A DNA stretch of 7,105 bases, from positions 1-7,105 of the forward strand of contig USCK01000097.1 of assembly GCA_900553205.1 (NCBI GenBank), in the 5' to 3' direction. Every line of letters starts with the position of its first letter. Position 1 is the stretch's first letter. The position numbers were made by a program, and so were the translations under genes. Below the pieces are notes generated by a model. The model worked only from the letters and a program-made list of their open reading frames with translations, had not been told where the DNA came from and made no database searches. Source of the stretch: an uncultured bacterium (lineage in GTDB: Bacteria > Cyanobacteriota > Vampirovibrionia > Gastranaerophilales > Gastranaerophilaceae). Positions 5,587-7,105 of the stretch are shown piece after piece.

Positions 5587-5613
5587 TTATCGGTACATAT
5601 TTGTCTTTAATTA
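5587..5613 (-). promoter_or_regulatory. Candidate sigma-28 (FliA/SigD-type) promoter of the rod operon
   Basis: Read on the minus strand, ACCGATAA (complement of 5587-5594) matches seven of eight bases of the known sigma-28 -10 element GCCGATAA. Eleven bases upstream is TAATTAAA (complement of 5606-5613), which keeps only the leading TAA of the -35 element. The spacing agrees with the enterobacterial consensus. A start about 7 bases further on, near 5580, would give a leader of about 30 bases ending in the Shine-Dalgarno site of the first rod gene. Confidence 0.5.
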
Positions 5614-5657
5614 GCGAATGTTAGTTAAAATCATCTATATGTACTACCCTGTATTTG

Positions 5658-5685
5658 TTTATAATAATTATTTTGTATAAGTCAA
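5658..5685 (-). promoter_or_regulatory. Candidate sigma-70-type promoter of the rod operon
   Basis: On the minus strand TTGACT (complement of 5680-5685) and TATAAA (complement of 5658-5663) are separated by 16 bases, each with five of six consensus positions. Transcription from it would start near 5651 and give a leader of about 100 bases that runs through the sigma-28-like box. The two promoters could act together. Confidence 0.5.
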
Positions 5686-5752
5686 AATTTTATTTTGAAA
5701 TAATTTTTCATACTTTAGTTGCAGAGAGAATTTTTCTCCTGCTTTAGTCTTA

Positions 5753-5788
5753 TTGACGGGATTGTAGAATAAATGCTAAGATGAACTT
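5753..5788 (+). promoter_or_regulatory. Candidate promoter of the TPR gene with little or no leader
   Basis: TTGACG (5753-5758) lies 18 bases before TAAGAT (5777-5782). A start 7 bases later falls on the A of the ATG at 5789, which would make a leaderless mRNA. An alternative -10 box, TAGAAT (5765-5770), has five of six consensus positions but no good -35; it would give a leader of about 12 bases. Neither version provides a Shine-Dalgarno site. Confidence 0.35.
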
Positions 5789-7105
5789 ATGGCAAACGAA
5801 CTTGAAAAACTGGCTGGTCAATATTACGATTCAGGAAATTGGTTTGAAGCAGAAAAATTCTATATGAGAATTTTGGCATCAGATAATCAAAACACTGTTG
5901 CTATGTTCAGACTTGCGTATATTAATGTCGGAAAACTGGATTACGGTATGGCAGAAATGCTTCTTGATGCAGCCTTGAAGGTTAAACCTGAACTTGAAAC
6001 CATAAAACTTTTGGCTTATGTAAAAGAAAAACTATTCAAGTTATACGATGCAATTATTATGTATGAAAAGGTACTTGAACTTGAACCGTCAGAAGAATTA
6101 TACGAAATTGTCGGAAACTTGTATATCTCGTTAGAGCTATATGATAATGCCATAAATATAACAAAAGATTATGTCGAAAAATATCATACAATATTTGCGT
6201 ACAGAAGATTGTTCCTGTTGTATCTGAACCTTTATAAAAAAGATGAGCTTGCAGAATTAAGCAAAGAAATAAAAGAAAATTTCCCGAATAAGGGCTTGAT
6301 GTTTAATCTTGTCGGTATGTACAAAGAATTTATTGAAAAAGATTATTCCGAGGCTCAAGCTCTTTATGAAAAAGCTGTAAAAATGGGTGTTTCGACAGCT
6401 ACATTTGATTTGGCACAATGCCTAAAAAAAACAGGCAGATACGATGAAGCCGAAAAATATTGCAAAAAGATTTTGAACACATATCCGAACAAGAATGATG
6501 TATTGAACCTATTGAAGGAGATTGCGTTCTTACAAAGAAAAACTCGAAAAGGGTATAAATTCTATCTTGAGCGCACTTTGAACAAAGAACTCCAAACTTT
6601 AAAGAATAAATGGAACGGTAAAGAATTTAAGAATAAAACCTTGCTTGTTGTTTCTGATATCAGAGGTGGGGAATTTATAATAAATCTAAGATATCTGTCT
6701 GAGCTTCAAGGAAAGTTTGAAAAAGTTGTTTTTGCCTGCAATTCAGAAATAAAACCATTGATACATTTCAACGGTATTAGAGTTGTAGATAGTAATGATG
6801 TGTTCAAAACAGAATATGATTATTATGTTTTGTTATCTGAATTACCTTATTATTTAAACAAATCATATGAAAATATTTTACCTGTCAAACCATATATCAG
6901 CACAGAAAAAATCGAATTGAATGATGATAATTATAAAGTAGGTTTGTTGTGGAAGCCATCGGGTGATAGCTTCAAGGTGACACATCAAGAGGCTGTAGAT
7001 ATACCAAAATATATGTCAGGGTTGTTTGATATAGAAGGTGTTTCTTATTATTCCTTCCAACAGAATGATATATTTAATACGATTTTACAGTTCCCTCAAA
7101 TAAAA
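5789..7105 (+). CDS. TPR protein with a C-terminal glycosyltransferase-family-9-like domain (cut by the window end)
   Basis: The frame is open for 439 codons to the right edge. Residues 2-236 consist of about seven TPR-type helical hairpins; clear ones are at about 2-33 (YYDSGNWFEAEKFYMRIL), 70-100 (LYDAIIMYEKVLELEP), 169-200 (DYSEAQALYEKAV) and 203-235 (GRYDEAEKYCKKIL). From about 272 a Rossmann-like domain begins: W-N-G-K-E-F-K-N-K-T-L-L-V-V-S-D (275-290), then I-N-L-R-Y-L (298-303), VVFACNSEIKPLI (313-325), VGLLWKPSGDS (384-394) and GVSYYSFQ (417-424). This order matches proteins in which TPRs precede a GT9/heptosyltransferase- or OGT-like domain. The usual Q-G-x-G-D after the first strand is replaced by D-I-R-G-G-E (290-295), so activity is uncertain. 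ATGs at 5773 and 5781 meet early stops, so 5789 is the first usable ATG, although no Shine-Dalgarno site precedes it. The gene is divergent from the rod operon. Confidence 0.85.
   Translation, partial: MANELEKLAGQYYDSGNWFEAEKFYMRILASDNQNTVAMFRLAYINVGKLDYGMAEMLLDAALKVKPELETIKLLAYVKEKLFKLYDAIIMYEKVLELEPSEELYEIVGNLYISLELYDNAINITKDYVEKYHTIFAYRRLFLLYLNLYKKDELAELSKEIKENFPNKGLMFNLVGMYKEFIEKDYSEAQALYEKAVKMGVSTATFDLAQCLKKTGRYDEAEKYCKKILNTYPNKNDVLNLLKEIAFLQRKTRKGYKFYLERTLNKELQTLKNKWNGKEFKNKTLLVVSDIRGGEFIINLRYLSELQGKFEKVVFACNSEIKPLIHFNGIRVVDSNDVFKTEYDYYVLLSELPYYLNKSYENILPVKPYISTEKIELNDDNYKVGLLWKPSGDSFKVTHQEAVDIPKYMSGLFDIEGVSYYSFQQNDIFNTILQFPQIK

Noticed and set aside
5721..5742. Terminator hairpin GCAGAGAGAA / TTCTCCTGC near the TPR promoter
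   Set aside because: The stem has a bulge and only a three-base loop, no T tract follows it, and neither strand has a gene ending there.

Overview
The window looks like AT-rich chromosomal DNA of a flagellated, diderm (Gram-negative type) bacterium. It carries an ExbB/ExbD-type proton-channel pair, four rod genes of a flagellar basal body, an Asn/Lys/Thr-rich protein with EF-hand-like loops, and a TPR protein fused to a glycosyltransferase-like domain. This combination would fit a non-photosynthetic cyanobacterial relative of the Gastranaerophilales/Melainabacteria type. That assignment is an inference from gene style only and was not tested.

Layout, left to right. (1) Positions 1-466, plus strand: the last codons of a probable exbB/tolQ gene overlap by one base with exbD. 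(2) Positions 467-662: a convergent gap filled mostly by a palindrome-rich dispersed repeat. (3) Positions 663-2663, minus strand: a 666-residue unknown protein, probably calcium-binding. (4) Positions 2664-3313: a long gene-free stretch holding three diverged tandem units with a period of 111-112 bases, then a bidirectional intrinsic terminator, then a small set of short repeats next to flgC. (5) Positions 3314-5550, minus strand: a compact operon in the order flgF-like, flgG-like, flgB, flgC, with 7-14 base gaps and a Shine-Dalgarno sequence before each gene. (6) Positions 5551-5788: a divergent promoter region with a sigma-28-like box for the rod operon and a sigma-70-like box on each strand. 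(7) Positions 5789 to the right edge, plus strand: the TPR/glycosyltransferase-like gene, cut by the window end.

How the genes work together: flgF, flgG, flgB and flgC would build the proximal and distal rod of the flagellum in the periplasm. ExbB/ExbD would convert proton motive force into mechanical work at the envelope. The TPR/glycosyltransferase-like protein next to the flagellar operon could modify a surface or flagellar protein, but only proximity supports that.

The most interesting signal is the tandem array at about 2776-3090. All three units can form the same fold: a closing stem, a CGTA/TACG hairpin and a UAAA/UUUA hairpin. The base changes between units keep pairing through G-U wobbles that work only in plus-strand RNA. 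A -10-like box precedes each unit and an intrinsic terminator follows the array. This suggests a cluster of related small structured RNAs that I do not recognise.
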